Positions 1 to 10,943 of a DNA stretch of 44,595 bases are shown piece by piece. A program made the position numbers and the translations under genes. This DNA is from Sphingomonas bacterium. Its GTDB lineage: Bacteria > Pseudomonadota > Alphaproteobacteria > Sphingomonadales > Sphingomonadaceae. Each line of letters starts with the position of its first letter. Within the stretch, counting starts at the first letter, position 1. The DNA lies in assembly GCF_028289855.1 (NCBI RefSeq), contig NZ_JAQGKZ010000053.1:1-44595 (forward strand), read 5' to 3'. The notes beneath the pieces are model-generated. The model was not told the origin of the DNA. It did not search any database and worked only from the letters and a program-made list of their open reading frames with translations.

Positions 1-698
1 TCTTTCTCGGCTGGGCGGCGCGACTGGCGGGCGCGCGGGTCAGCCGGGTCGGCGTGCCGCTCAAGCGCGACGTCTTCTACATCTCCAACCATCTCAGCTG
101 GATCGATATCCTCGCGCTCGCCGGCCAGAGCGGCACCGCGTTCGTGTCCAAGGAGGAATTGCGCCAGGCGCCGGTGGTCGGCTGGCTGTCGACGCTCAAC
201 CGCACGGTCTACGTCAAACGCGAGAACCGGATGGGGGTCGCCGAACAGATCAATGCCCTGCGCGACGCGCTGGCCGAGAATTGGTCCGTCACCGTGTTTC
301 CCGAGGGGACAACGACCGACGGCCAGTCGCTCCTCCCGTTCAAGACGCCGATGCTGCGCGTGCTCGAGCCGCCGCCGCCCGGCGTAATGGTTCAGCCGGT
401 GATGCTCGACTATGGCGTGGTCGCCGAGGAGATCGGCTGGATCGGCGTCGAAAGCGGTCTCGACAACGCCAAACGGCTGCTGTCGCGGCGCGGCAGCTTT
501 CCCCTCAAAGTGCATTTCCTCGACCCCTTCCGCCCCGAGGACGTCCCCGGCCGCAAGGCGATCGCCGCGGAGAGCCGGCGGAGGATCGAGGAAGCGTTGG
601 TCGGGGTGCTCGGCAAACCCTTGCGGCCATTCGCCTATGACGTCGCGCCTGTGGCCTATGCCGCGCCCGATGCCCGCGCTATAGCGCCCGGCCCATGA
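1..698 (+). CDS. plsC: 1-acylglycerol-3-phosphate acyltransferase (5' end missing)
   Basis: Lysophosphatidic acid acyltransferase of the PlsC/LPLAT family, which acylates the sn-2 position of lysophosphatidic acid at the inner membrane to make phosphatidic acid. The frame is open from base 3 to the stop at 698, so the N terminus lies outside the window; the GTG at 54 is not a credible start because homologous-looking sequence precedes it. The catalytic HX4D block is seen as NHLSWID and the substrate-binding block as FPEGTTTDG about 70 residues later. The stop overlaps the miaB start in an ATGA, so the two genes are probably translationally coupled. The family assignment is firm. The exact acyl donor cannot be told from sequence. 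Confidence 0.9.
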   Translation, partial: FLGWAARLAGARVSRVGVPLKRDVFYISNHLSWIDILALAGQSGTAFVSKEELRQAPVVGWLSTLNRTVYVKRENRMGVAEQINALRDALAENWSVTVFPEGTTTDGQSLLPFKTPMLRVLEPPPPGVMVQPVMLDYGVVAEEIGWIGVESGLDNAKRLLSRRGSFPLKVHFLDPFRPEDVPGRKAIAAESRRRIEEALVGVLGKPLRPFAYDVAPVAYAAPDARAIAPGP

Positions 699-2023
699 CC
701 ACCAAGACTGCCCCGAAAACCTTCCACGTCAAATCGTTCGGTTGCCAGATGAACGTCTATGACGGCGAGCGGATGGGCGAGTTGATGGCGGCGCAGGGCA
801 TGACCGCGACCGACGACGCCAACCATGCCGACCTCGTCGTGCTCAATACCTGCCACATCCGCGAAAAGGCGACCGACAAGGTCTATTCTGACATCGGACG
901 CCTGCGCAAACACGGCGCCAACCCGATGATCGCGGTCGCCGGATGCGTCGCGCAGGCCGAGGGCGTGGAGATCGCCAACCGCGCCAAGGTCGATATCGTC
1001 GTCGGCCCGCAGGCGTATCACAACCTCCCCGATCTGATCGCGAAGGCGGTGCGCGGCGAGCTCGGGCTCGATACCGACATGCCCGTGCTATCGAAGTTCG
1101 GCGCGCTCCCCGCCCGCCGCAAGGTCGGGCCGAGCGCGTTCCTCACGGTGCAGGAAGGGTGCGACAAATTCTGCACCTATTGCGTCGTGCCCTATACGCG
1201 CGGCGCGGAGATCAGCCGGCCGTGGGGGGCGTTGGTCGACGAGGCGAAATCGCTGGTCGATGCCGGGGCGAAAGAGATCACCCTACTCGGCCAGAACGTC
1301 AACGCCTGGTCCGACGGCGACCGCGATCTGGGCGCGTTGATCCGCGAGCTCGACCGCATCCCCGGCCTCGCGCGGATCCGCTACACCACCAGCCACCCGA
1401 ACGACATGACGCAAGGGCTGATCGACGCGCACCACGACGTCGAAAAACTCATGCCGTTCCTCCATCTGCCGGTGCAATCGGGCAGCGACCGCGTGCTCAA
1501 GGCGATGAACCGCAGCCATTCGCGTGACTCGTACCTGCGCATCCTCGACCGAGTTCGTACCGTGCGGCCCGACATCGCGCTCAGCGGCGATTTCATCGTG
1601 GGTTTCCCCGGCGAGACCGAGGCCGAGTTCGCCGACACGCTCAGCCTGATCGACGCGGTCGGCTATAGCCTCGCGTTCAGCTTCAAATACTCCCCCCGCC
1701 CCGGCACCCCGGCCGCCGACATGGACGGCCAGATCGCGATGGACGTGATGGACGACCGCCTGCAACGTCTCCAGGCCGCGCTCAACCGCCACCAGGCCGC
1801 GTTCAACGCATCGACCGTCGAGCGGACGTGCGACGTGCTGATCGAGCGCAAGGGCAAGCTCCCCGGCCAGATGCTCGGCAAGAGCCCGTGGCTGCAATCG
1901 GTCCATCTCATCACCGACGCCGCGGTGGGCGATCTGGTGACGGTCGAAATCGTGGCGGCTGGACCGAATTCGGTGTCGGCGGTCGAACGTGCCGATACAC
2001 CGCGCGAGGCCGCGTTTGCCTGA
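695..2023 (+). CDS. miaB: tRNA-2-methylthio-N6-dimethylallyladenosine synthase MiaB
   Basis: Radical-SAM methylthiotransferase that adds a methylthio group to i6A37 of tRNAs reading UNN codons. The 442-aa length is normal. The N-terminal UPF0004 domain shows its three cluster cysteines (C17 in SFGCQMN, C53 in NTCHIREKA, C84 in AGCVAQAEG). The radical-SAM motif C156-x3-C160-x2-C163 (EGCDKFCTYC) follows, and a TRAM domain occupies roughly the last 70 residues. The VVPYTRG block after the motif favours MiaB over RimO or MtaB. The ATG overlaps the plsC stop by 4 bases. The oxygenase-like gene downstream begins inside the miaB 3' end. Confidence 0.96.
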   Translation: MTTKTAPKTFHVKSFGCQMNVYDGERMGELMAAQGMTATDDANHADLVVLNTCHIREKATDKVYSDIGRLRKHGANPMIAVAGCVAQAEGVEIANRAKVDIVVGPQAYHNLPDLIAKAVRGELGLDTDMPVLSKFGALPARRKVGPSAFLTVQEGCDKFCTYCVVPYTRGAEISRPWGALVDEAKSLVDAGAKEITLLGQNVNAWSDGDRDLGALIRELDRIPGLARIRYTTSHPNDMTQGLIDAHHDVEKLMPFLHLPVQSGSDRVLKAMNRSHSRDSYLRILDRVRTVRPDIALSGDFIVGFPGETEAEFADTLSLIDAVGYSLAFSFKYSPRPGTPAADMDGQIAMDVMDDRLQRLQAALNRHQAAFNASTVERTCDVLIERKGKLPGQMLGKSPWLQSVHLITDAAVGDLVTVEIVAAGPNSVSAVERADTPREAAFA

Positions 2024-2582
2024 CGGCTTCTGGGATCGCGGCTATGCCGTCGCCCGCGATCTGGTGAGCGCGGAGCAACAGGCGTTCCTGCGCGCGGCGA
2101 TGGACGTGTCGCACCGCACCGGCGCGATGCATCACGCCACCACCGTCGTGCCGCAGGGCGCGATGAACCAATATTCGCCGATCGCCGGCGAGGCGCTGCT
2201 GCTGCAATGCCGCCCCGCGCTTGAGGCGATCACGGCGCGCGAATTGGTGCCGGCCTATGCCTTCTGGCGGATCTACGAGAACGGCGCGGAGTTGCGCCGC
2301 CACAAGGACCGCAACGCGTGCGAGGTGAGCGCGTCGCTGCCGGTCTTCTCGGTGCCGGACGCGCCGTGGCCGATCCACGTCCGCGATCTCCACGGCGACG
2401 AGACGGGCGTCGCGCTGAACCCCGGCGACGCCATCGTCTATCAGGGATGCCGCATCCCGCACTGGCGCGAGCCGTTCACCGGCGAGCGCCAGTACCAGGT
2501 CTTCCTGCATTATGTGATCAAGGACGGCGACCACGCCGATGCCGCGTTCGACGGCCGCGACGGCCTGCGCCTGCACGGCTGA
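1989..2582 (+). CDS. 2OG-Fe(II) oxygenase-like protein
   Basis: A 197-aa soluble protein with the signature of a double-stranded beta-helix 2-oxoglutarate/Fe(II) dioxygenase. H105-x-D107 (RRHKDRN) and H158 (IPHWREP) form the presumed metal triad, and R167 (GERQYQ) is in the place of the 2-oxoglutarate-binding arginine. The GTG start overlaps the miaB 3' end by 35 bases; the sequence from about residue 11 (PDGFWDRGY) looks family-like, so a slightly later start is possible. It sits between miaB and phoH, which are usually adjacent, and is probably co-transcribed with miaB. The substrate is unknown. The catalytic motif is seen; the reaction is inferred. Confidence 0.7.
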   Translation: MPIHRARPRLPDGFWDRGYAVARDLVSAEQQAFLRAAMDVSHRTGAMHHATTVVPQGAMNQYSPIAGEALLLQCRPALEAITARELVPAYAFWRIYENGAELRRHKDRNACEVSASLPVFSVPDAPWPIHVRDLHGDETGVALNPGDAIVYQGCRIPHWREPFTGERQYQVFLHYVIKDGDHADAAFDGRDGLRLHG

Positions 2583-2697
2583 TGCTGCGGCCTTTACGCA
2601 ACGCTCGGGCAAAACCGCCATTAGTTAACAAAAGTCGCTGTCATCCCCGCCCGCGCTCTGCCATTCTCGACCCAGCACGCAAAACCCAAGGAGCCGC

Positions 2698-3699
2698 ATG
2701 AGCCGCAAGCCTGTCCCCGCCCAATCCGGTGAACGCAGCCGGGTCGAGCTGACCTTCGACAAGCCGCAACTGCTCGCGCAACTCTTCGGCCAGTACGACC
2801 AGCATCTGGTCGCGCTCGAACATCGGCTCGGCATCTACATCACCGCGCGCGGCAACCGCATCGGGCTCGAGGGCACCGCCGAGCAAGTCGCGATGGCGCG
2901 CGACGTGCTCAACGATTTGTACGCGCGAATCCAGCGTGGCGAGGATGTCGATACCGGCCTGGTCGACGCCTCGATCGCGATGGCGTCCGAGCCGGTGCTC
3001 GACGGCATCATCAGCGCGGAAGCGCGCGGTGACACCCCGCCGATCATGATCCGCACGCGCAAGAAGACGATCGTCCCGCGCACCCCGGCGCAGGCGCATT
3101 ACATGCGCGAACTGACCAAGAACGAGATGATCTTTGCGCTCGGGCCGGCGGGCACCGGCAAGACCTATATCGCGGTCGCGCAAGCGGTATCGCAGCTGAT
3201 CACCGGCAGCGTCCAGCGCCTGATCCTGTCGCGCCCCGCGGTCGAGGCGGGTGAGAAGCTCGGCTTCCTGCCCGGCGACATGAAGGAGAAGGTCGATCCG
3301 TATTTGCGGCCGCTCTACGACGCGCTCAACGATTGCCTCCCCGCCGAACAGGTCGAGCGGCGGATTTCGTCGGGCGAGATAGAGATCGCGCCGATCGCGT
3401 TCATGCGCGGGCGCACATTGGCCGACGCGTTCATCATCCTCGACGAAGCGCAGAACACCACGCCCGCGCAGATGAAGATGTTCCTGACGCGCTTCGGCGA
3501 GAACAGCCGGATGGTAATCTGCGGCGACCCCAACCAGACCGATCTGCCCGGCGGCGTCGCGGCGTCGGGGGTGGCGGATGCGACCAGCCGGCTCGAGGGG
3601 ATCGAGGGCATTTCGATGTGCCGTTTCGGCGCGGGCGATGTCGTGCGCCATCCGATCGTCGGGCGGATCGTCGAAGCGTACGAGGGGACGGGGTTGTGA
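2698..3699 (+). CDS. phoH: PhoH-family ATPase (YbeZ type)
   Basis: PhoH/YbeZ-type P-loop NTPase of 333 aa, the normal length. The N-terminal quarter is the KH-like part typical of YbeZ. Walker A is GPAGTGKT (about residues 149-156) and Walker B is ILDE (about 247-250), followed by AQNTTPAQM. In this family the protein works with the adjacent YbeY in RNA and ribosome metabolism. An AAGGAG ribosome-binding site at 2688-2693 supports the ATG at 2698. A 115-bp gap upstream may hold its own promoter. The 3' end runs directly into an inverted-repeat element that separates it from ybeY. Confidence 0.95.
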   Translation: MSRKPVPAQSGERSRVELTFDKPQLLAQLFGQYDQHLVALEHRLGIYITARGNRIGLEGTAEQVAMARDVLNDLYARIQRGEDVDTGLVDASIAMASEPVLDGIISAEARGDTPPIMIRTRKKTIVPRTPAQAHYMRELTKNEMIFALGPAGTGKTYIAVAQAVSQLITGSVQRLILSRPAVEAGEKLGFLPGDMKEKVDPYLRPLYDALNDCLPAEQVERRISSGEIEIAPIAFMRGRTLADAFIILDEAQNTTPAQMKMFLTRFGENSRMVICGDPNQTDLPGGVAASGVADATSRLEGIEGISMCRFGAGDVVRHPIVGRIVEAYEGTGL

Positions 3700-3706
3700 G
3701 TTCGAC

Positions 3707-3838
3707 CCCCCTCTCCCCTCCCTGGAAGGGAGGGGCTGGGGGTGGGTCGATGACCGCGATACGGGGAGCCCAGGCACCTGCCCTTCCGTACCGCCCGGAC
3801 GCCACCCACCCCTTGATCCCCTCCCTGGAAGGGAGGGG
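3707..3838. repeat. REP-like pair of inverted hairpins between phoH and ybeY
   Basis: Two copies of the same hairpin (CCCCTCCC, loop TGGAA, GGGAGGGG) lie at 3715-3735 and 3818-3838. Each is flanked on its inner side by a GGGGTGGGT-like block, in opposite orientations, so the whole element is an inverted pair like a REP doublet or a small MITE. The phoH-ybeY gap is otherwise absent in most relatives, so this looks inserted. The right-hand hairpin ends with GGAGGGG only 3 bases before the ybeY start. Confidence 0.75.
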
Positions 3839-3841
3839 AAA

Positions 3842-4351
3842 GTGTTAGAAATTGCGCTGTCGAGCGAGGCGCCGTGGCCGGAGCACGACTGGGAAGCGCT
3901 TGCCGATCGCGCCGCCAAGGCCGCCATCGACCGGACGCCGCATGGCGAACTGCTGACGATCCCCGCGGCCGTCGAGATTTCGGTGCGACTGACATCGGAC
4001 GACGAAGTCCAGACGCTCAACAAGCAATACCGCCACAAGGACAAGCCGACCAACGTGCTGTCGTTTCCGATGGTCCAACCCGATCTGCTCGAAACGGTGA
4101 CGGCGAATTCGGACGATGGCGAGGTCCTGCTCGGCGATATCGTCCTCGCCCACGGCATCTGCGCCGCCGAAGCCGCAGAGCGCGGCATATCCCTCGAAAC
4201 GCACGCAACGCATTTGATCGTGCACGGCACGCTGCATCTGCTAGGCTATGACCATATCGACGACCGCGAGGGTGAGGCGATGGAGGCGATCGAGATCGAT
4301 GCGCTGGCCGCACTCGGCATCGCCGACCCGTATATGATCGACGAGGACTGA
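3842..4351 (+). CDS. ybeY: Endoribonuclease YbeY
   Basis: Single-strand-specific metal-dependent endoribonuclease that matures the 16S rRNA 3' end and takes part in ribosome quality control. With the GTG start at 3842 it is 169 aa, the usual length. The metal-binding motif is complete: H128, H132 and H138 in HGTLHLLGYDH. The open frame extends far upstream through the repeat into phoH, but family similarity begins at LEIALSSEAP, so the GTG is preferred. Its Shine-Dalgarno GGAGG (3832-3836) lies within the right arm of the repeat. corC follows 8 bases after the stop. Confidence 0.93.
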   Translation: MLEIALSSEAPWPEHDWEALADRAAKAAIDRTPHGELLTIPAAVEISVRLTSDDEVQTLNKQYRHKDKPTNVLSFPMVQPDLLETVTANSDDGEVLLGDIVLAHGICAAEAAERGISLETHATHLIVHGTLHLLGYDHIDDREGEAMEAIEIDALAALGIADPYMIDED

Positions 4352-4359
4352 CGACGAAA

Positions 4360-5253
4360 ATGGCCGATGGCCCCTCCAATACCGACAACGGCGACAGTAT
4401 CTGGCGCAAGCTGAAATCCACCATCTTCGGTGAAGAAGCCAGTTTGCGCGATCAACTCGAGGACGTGATCGAGCGTCACGAGGACGACCCCGCCCCCGAC
4501 GCCGCGGGCGACCTGACCCCGCTCGAGCGCCAGATGGTCAAGAATTTGCTCCATTTCGGCGAGCGCGACGCGGGCGAAATCGGCGTGCCGCGCGCCGACG
4601 TCATCGCGGTCGAGGAAAAGACCAGCTTCACCGACCTGGTCCAGCGCTTCGCCGAGGGCGGGCACAGCCGCATGCCGGTCTATCGCGGCAGCCTCGACGA
4701 AGTGATCGGGATGATTCACCTCAAGGATGTGTTTGCGATCATGGCGAGCGCCACCCCGCCGCCCGAGAGTATCGACATCCTGATCCGCGAGCCGCTCTAC
4801 GTCCCGATGGCGATGGGCGCGCTCGATCTGCTCGCGGAGATGCGGTCGAAGCGCGTCCATCTCGCGATCGTGCTCGACGAATATTCGGGGACCGAGGGGC
4901 TGGTCACGATCGAGGACCTGATCGAGGAGATCACCGGCGACATCGAGGACGAGCATGACGACGCGCCCGAGGCGCTGCTGATCCCCTTGGACGGCGGCGC
5001 GTGGGATGCCGATGCGCGGGTCGAGCTCGAGGATGTTGCCGACACAGTCGATAAGCGGCTGGGCGAGCATGACGAGGATGTCGATACGCTCGGCGGCCTC
5101 GCGGCGGTGATTGCCGGGCGCGTGCCGGCCAAGGGCGAGCGGCTGACGACGCCGTCGGGCTGGACGCTCGAAATCCTCGCGTCCGATGCCCGACGCGTCG
5201 AGCGGCTGCGGCTGCACCCGCCCAAGCCGGTGCCCGAGGACGCGAACGCCTGA
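4360..5253 (+). CDS. corC: CBS-domain transporter-associated protein (CorC/YbeX)
   Basis: A 297-aa cytosolic protein of the CorC/HlyC/YbeX family: a short N-terminal region, two CBS domains (about residues 75-200, with GGHSRMPVYRGSLDE and LDEYSGTEGLVTIEDL), and a C-terminal CorC/HlyC domain (about 215-290). The family is linked to magnesium/cobalt efflux and, by operon context with phoH and ybeY, to RNA and ribosome physiology. It starts 8 bases after ybeY, so it is the last gene of that operon here. The usual next gene, lnt, lies about 11.5 kb away. Confidence 0.92.
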   Translation: MADGPSNTDNGDSIWRKLKSTIFGEEASLRDQLEDVIERHEDDPAPDAAGDLTPLERQMVKNLLHFGERDAGEIGVPRADVIAVEEKTSFTDLVQRFAEGGHSRMPVYRGSLDEVIGMIHLKDVFAIMASATPPPESIDILIREPLYVPMAMGALDLLAEMRSKRVHLAIVLDEYSGTEGLVTIEDLIEEITGDIEDEHDDAPEALLIPLDGGAWDADARVELEDVADTVDKRLGEHDEDVDTLGGLAAVIAGRVPAKGERLTTPSGWTLEILASDARRVERLRLHPPKPVPEDANA

Positions 5254-5260
5254 CGACTGA

Positions 5261-7546
<2,286 letters not shown>

Positions 7547-7550
7547 ACGA

Positions 7551-7578
7551 TGGGCTCCTTCTTTCGAGAAGGAGCCCA
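7551..7578 (+). terminator. Hairpin terminator of katG
   Basis: A perfect 12-bp stem with a UUCG tetraloop (TGGGCTCCTTCT, TTCG, AGAAGGAGCCCA) begins 5 bases after the katG stop. The following tract is only weakly T-rich (CGCCTTTCTC), but stem stability and position make termination its likely role. Confidence 0.8.
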
Positions 7579-7692
7579 CGCCTTTCTCGGGGTAGCTTGC
7601 AGGTTGAAATCGATGCTCGCCGAGGGCATCGAATCCTGTATGTTTGGCGCGCAAGCCCCAGCCGAGGCGATAGAAAGGCCAAATATTCCCGC

Positions 7693-8487
7693 ATGCTGAG
7701 GAATCTGTTTTCGAAAAGCCCCGCCGCCGCCGAGACCGAGCCGGGTTCCGGCGTGCCCGAACCGGCCGAATCCCGCAGCTTTACGGTCGGCTGGCTGCTC
7801 AGCACCGAACAGGCCAGCATCATCTGGGACACGCCCAGGCCGGTACGGGTCGAGTCCCAGAGCAATGAGCCCAAGTCGGTCGGCCAATGCCCCTCCGTCC
7901 TCGATTTCGACCGCCGTCATTTCGTGATCAATTGCCCGATCGACGTCCACCTGCGCCTCAACATGACCGGCGGCACGATGGACATCACCAACGTGCTAGC
8001 GGACAAGAGCCCGATCCGTCCGGAAGCGCTGCAACGCTGGATCGTGTTTCAGCCGAAGAGCGAATGGCGCCACCCGCAGCGCCCCGTGCTGCAGATGCTG
8101 ACCTCCTACGTCTTCGTCTCGGACGACCCGCTCTACATCAATCAATATCCCCCGATCTTTCATTACACCGCGGACCGGCGGCCGGGGATTCAGATCAGCG
8201 GCCGCTTCCCGATCGATATCTGGCCGCGTTCGCTGCAATGGGCGTTCGAGTGGCACGACACGAGCAAGGACCTGATCCTCAAACGCGGCGAACCGCTGTT
8301 CTACGTGCGGTTCGAGGGGCCCGATCCGTCGGCGCCGGTGCGGCTGATCGAGGCGAAGAAGACGCCCGAACTGGAAAGCTATATGGCCTCGATTTCGGGC
8401 GTCAGCGAGATCGTCGGACAGACCTATTCGCTGTTCAAGACCGCGCGCGAGCGCCGGCCGGCGAAATTGCTCCTCCCGAAGGAATAG
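7693..8487 (+). CDS. Uncharacterised protein, 264 aa
   Basis: I do not recognise this family. With the ATG at 7693 it is a soluble protein with no signal peptide or membrane segment. It is rich in aromatic residues: YINQYPPIFHY (about residues 150-160), then an IWPRSLQWAFEWHD block (about 178-191) followed by a GEPLFYVRFE strand. Repeated short beta-strand patterns suggest a compact beta fold. The open frame continues upstream into the katG region without a stop, but no better start is in frame; GAAAGG at 7671-7676 is a distant ribosome-binding site. The 120-aa gene 42 bases downstream is probably in the same transcript. Function is unknown. Confidence 0.7.
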   Translation: MLRNLFSKSPAAAETEPGSGVPEPAESRSFTVGWLLSTEQASIIWDTPRPVRVESQSNEPKSVGQCPSVLDFDRRHFVINCPIDVHLRLNMTGGTMDITNVLADKSPIRPEALQRWIVFQPKSEWRHPQRPVLQMLTSYVFVSDDPLYINQYPPIFHYTADRRPGIQISGRFPIDIWPRSLQWAFEWHDTSKDLILKRGEPLFYVRFEGPDPSAPVRLIEAKKTPELESYMASISGVSEIVGQTYSLFKTARERRPAKLLLPKE

Positions 8488-8529
8488 CGTCGCGGGAATG
8501 ATCATCGTCGAATCAAAGGGAATGCTGCA

Positions 8530-8892
8530 GTGAAATACATTCGAGTCGTTGAGTGCGCGGCACAGGGCGACGGCATCCTTCTCGAGATGCTCGCGGAAGA
8601 TCAGGCGGTTCACCGCTTCGAGGTGAGCGCCGAATGCGCCGGGGCGCTCCTCGCCGAGCTGGCGGCCCAAACCGCCAAGCTCGACGTGCAGGACAAACAG
8701 CAGCAGTTTATCCGGCCCACGGGCATGCAGACCGGGAAAACCGAAAAGGGCGAGCCGTTGCTCTTCCTGGCGCTCGAGGGCGGCGCGGAATTGCCGCTGC
8801 TGTTCAAGCCCGAGAGCCTGAGCGTGCTGATAGCCGAGCTCGAGGGACTCAGGAGCGCCGTCCCGACCGAACCGCAAATCCGCTGGCGGTGA
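8530..8892 (+). CDS. Uncharacterised small protein, 120 aa
   Basis: An unrecognised 120-aa soluble protein. It starts at a GTG with AAAGGGA (8516-8522) at proper spacing; the ATG at 8522 is out of frame. It alternates short beta-like and amphipathic helical stretches (an Ala/Leu-rich helix near residues 33-50) and has no cysteine pairs, signal peptide or catalytic motif that I can name. It follows the 264-aa gene by 42 bases on the same strand, so the two probably act together. Function is unknown. Confidence 0.6.
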   Translation: MKYIRVVECAAQGDGILLEMLAEDQAVHRFEVSAECAGALLAELAAQTAKLDVQDKQQQFIRPTGMQTGKTEKGEPLLFLALEGGAELPLLFKPESLSVLIAELEGLRSAVPTEPQIRWR

Positions 8893-8950
8893 CGATTACG
8901 TCCTAACGGTTGCCCGTCGCCGATGCTACGCTCGCCCCTTGCGGCGGCGG

Positions 8951-10900
8951 ATGGGGGCGCTGACGATGGGGTGGGTGAATGTCGTAGCAATCGCGGCGGT
9001 CGCGGCATCGCCGCTGCCACCGGCGGGCGCCCGCACCGCGGTCGAACTCGATGCGCTGGCGACGCTGCGATACCGCTCGGCCCAGACCGAGACCGTCGCC
9101 GCCCGGATCGCCGACGCGCAACTGCTGGCGATGCGCGCGCGGATCGACGGCGGCGACAAGCAGCTTGCCCGGACTCGCGGCCAGCTCGCCGCGCTGCGGG
9201 CGAACGCGCGGAGCGACAAGGCGCGCATCGCGACGCTGGAAAAACAGGCCGGGGCGCTGGTTGCCGATCTGACCGCGCTCAAGAACGGCTTCACGGAGGA
9301 ACTCGCCAGACGTGACGCGCAATATGCCCGTGACATCGCGATCCTGCAGACGGCGGGCGAACAATTGCTCGCCACCCCCGACGGCGTGCGGGCGCTCGCA
9401 CTCTACAATGCGGGCGGCGCCGGAGCGTTCGAGGCAGCTGACGCGGTACTCGCCGCCGTCGAAGCGGCGCGCGATAAGGCACGCGAGGCGGCCGCGCGTC
9501 AGCAGCTCGCCGCCGACCGCCGCTCGCGCGCCCAACTCGCGCTCGACGCGCGCGACAAGGGGCTGACGACGACCAAAGTGGCGATCGAGCGGTGGGTCGC
9601 GGTAGTGGAGGCCGACCCGTCGACCCACTGGGACTGGATGGAACTCGCCGCGCTCTACCTCGACGCCGGCCAGTTCGACCGCGCGCAAGAGGCGGCGGGC
9701 AAAGCGCAAGCTACCGCCACCAACGACCGCGATCGGTCGGTCGCGTTGCTGCGCATCGGCGAGGCGGCGCTGGCACGCGGCGACGTGCAGACCGCTGCCA
9801 CATCCTACGACGAGGCAATGCGGCTCGACCGCGTGCGGCTCGCGCAAAATCCGGGCGACGGCTTGGCCCAGCGCGACCTCACCGACACGCTCGCACGATC
9901 GGGCAAGCTCAAGCTGGCGCGCGGCGACCTTACCGGCGCATCGGGCGATTTCGAACAGATGCTCAAGATCCGGCGCGGCTTGGCGGAACGCAACCCCGAC
10001 AATCCGTCGATCCAGCGCGATCTCGGCGTGGCGCTCGATACGCTCGGCGACCTTCGTATTCAGCAACGCAATATCGACGGCGCAACGGCGTTGTTCGACG
10101 AATCGCTTGCGCTCGCCCGGCTTCTCGCCAGCAAAGCGCCGCAATCGCTCGAAGCGCAGCGCGACCTGTCGATCAGCCTGTCGAAGATCGCGCAGATCAG
10201 GATCGCGCGAAACGACATTCCCGGGGCGATCGCGCTCATGGAGGAGGCACTGGCGATCAATCGCCGGCTCGCGGCGACCGACGCGACGGCGACGGCGAAG
10301 CATGACGCCGCCTACACGCTCAACGCGCTCGGGCTGTTGCGGCTCGCGATCAAGGATCTCGACGGCGCCGCAAAAGCGGTCACCGAAATGCTAGACATCG
10401 CGCGCCGGCAAGCCGCCGCCAATCCGGCCAATCCGGAGGCACAACGCGACCTGTCGGTCGCGCTCGAACGCGCGGGCGACGTCGAGCTCGCGCGCGGCGA
10501 CGGTGCGGCTGCAGCCAAATTGCTCGAAGAAGGCGTCGCGCTGCGCCGGGCCCAGCTGAAAACCGCGCCGGTCTCTGCGCCGTTGCAGCGGCAGATCGCG
10601 CTGTTGCTCATCAAGCTCGCCAGCGCGCGCCACCCGGCCGACGACGCGGGCGCGTTCGCCGCGCTCGACGAAGCGCTGACGATCGGGCGGACGCTGGCCA
10701 AGGCCGACGCCAAATCGGCGGAACCGCAACGCGTTATTTTGGGCGCGCTGTGGAGCCTCGCGCAATTCGGCGCGCCGGGCCATGGGTGGAACCAGGTCGT
10801 CGCGCAGCTCGAGGCGATGCGCACCGCCGGCCAGTCGGTCCCGTCGGATGCGGGGTTGCTCGACATGGCGCGCGGTCAGGCGGCGGCATCGGGGAAATGA
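8951..10900 (+). CDS. Exported coiled-coil and TPR-repeat protein
   Basis: A protein of about 649 aa. The N terminus (VVAIAAVAASPLPPAGA) looks like a signal peptide, so it is probably periplasmic. Residues about 35-200 are an Ala/Arg-rich coiled coil. The rest is TPR-like: at least four copies of a unit of about 48 residues beginning QRDL and containing an L-A-R-G-D-L-x-G-A core. This QRDLS...GD...GA repeat type is a known TPR variant in bacterial scaffold proteins. Start choice is open: ATG at 8951 or ATG at 8966; the TTG at 8939 is less likely. It is probably an assembly or scaffolding protein; the partner is unknown. Confidence 0.7.
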   Translation: MGALTMGWVNVVAIAAVAASPLPPAGARTAVELDALATLRYRSAQTETVAARIADAQLLAMRARIDGGDKQLARTRGQLAALRANARSDKARIATLEKQAGALVADLTALKNGFTEELARRDAQYARDIAILQTAGEQLLATPDGVRALALYNAGGAGAFEAADAVLAAVEAARDKAREAAARQQLAADRRSRAQLALDARDKGLTTTKVAIERWVAVVEADPSTHWDWMELAALYLDAGQFDRAQEAAGKAQATATNDRDRSVALLRIGEAALARGDVQTAATSYDEAMRLDRVRLAQNPGDGLAQRDLTDTLARSGKLKLARGDLTGASGDFEQMLKIRRGLAERNPDNPSIQRDLGVALDTLGDLRIQQRNIDGATALFDESLALARLLASKAPQSLEAQRDLSISLSKIAQIRIARNDIPGAIALMEEALAINRRLAATDATATAKHDAAYTLNALGLLRLAIKDLDGAAKAVTEMLDIARRQAAANPANPEAQRDLSVALERAGDVELARGDGAAAAKLLEEGVALRRAQLKTAPVSAPLQRQIALLLIKLASARHPADDAGAFAALDEALTIGRTLAKADAKSAEPQRVILGALWSLAQFGAPGHGWNQVVAQLEAMRTAGQSVPSDAGLLDMARGQAAASGK

Positions 10901-10943
10901 CGGCGGATCGGCTCGATGACTGCTGAAAACCAATAACGGACGT

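Noticed and set aside
2641..4230. Minus-strand frame of 529 codons over phoH and ybeY
   Set aside because: Antisense shadow crossing two real genes and the repeat.
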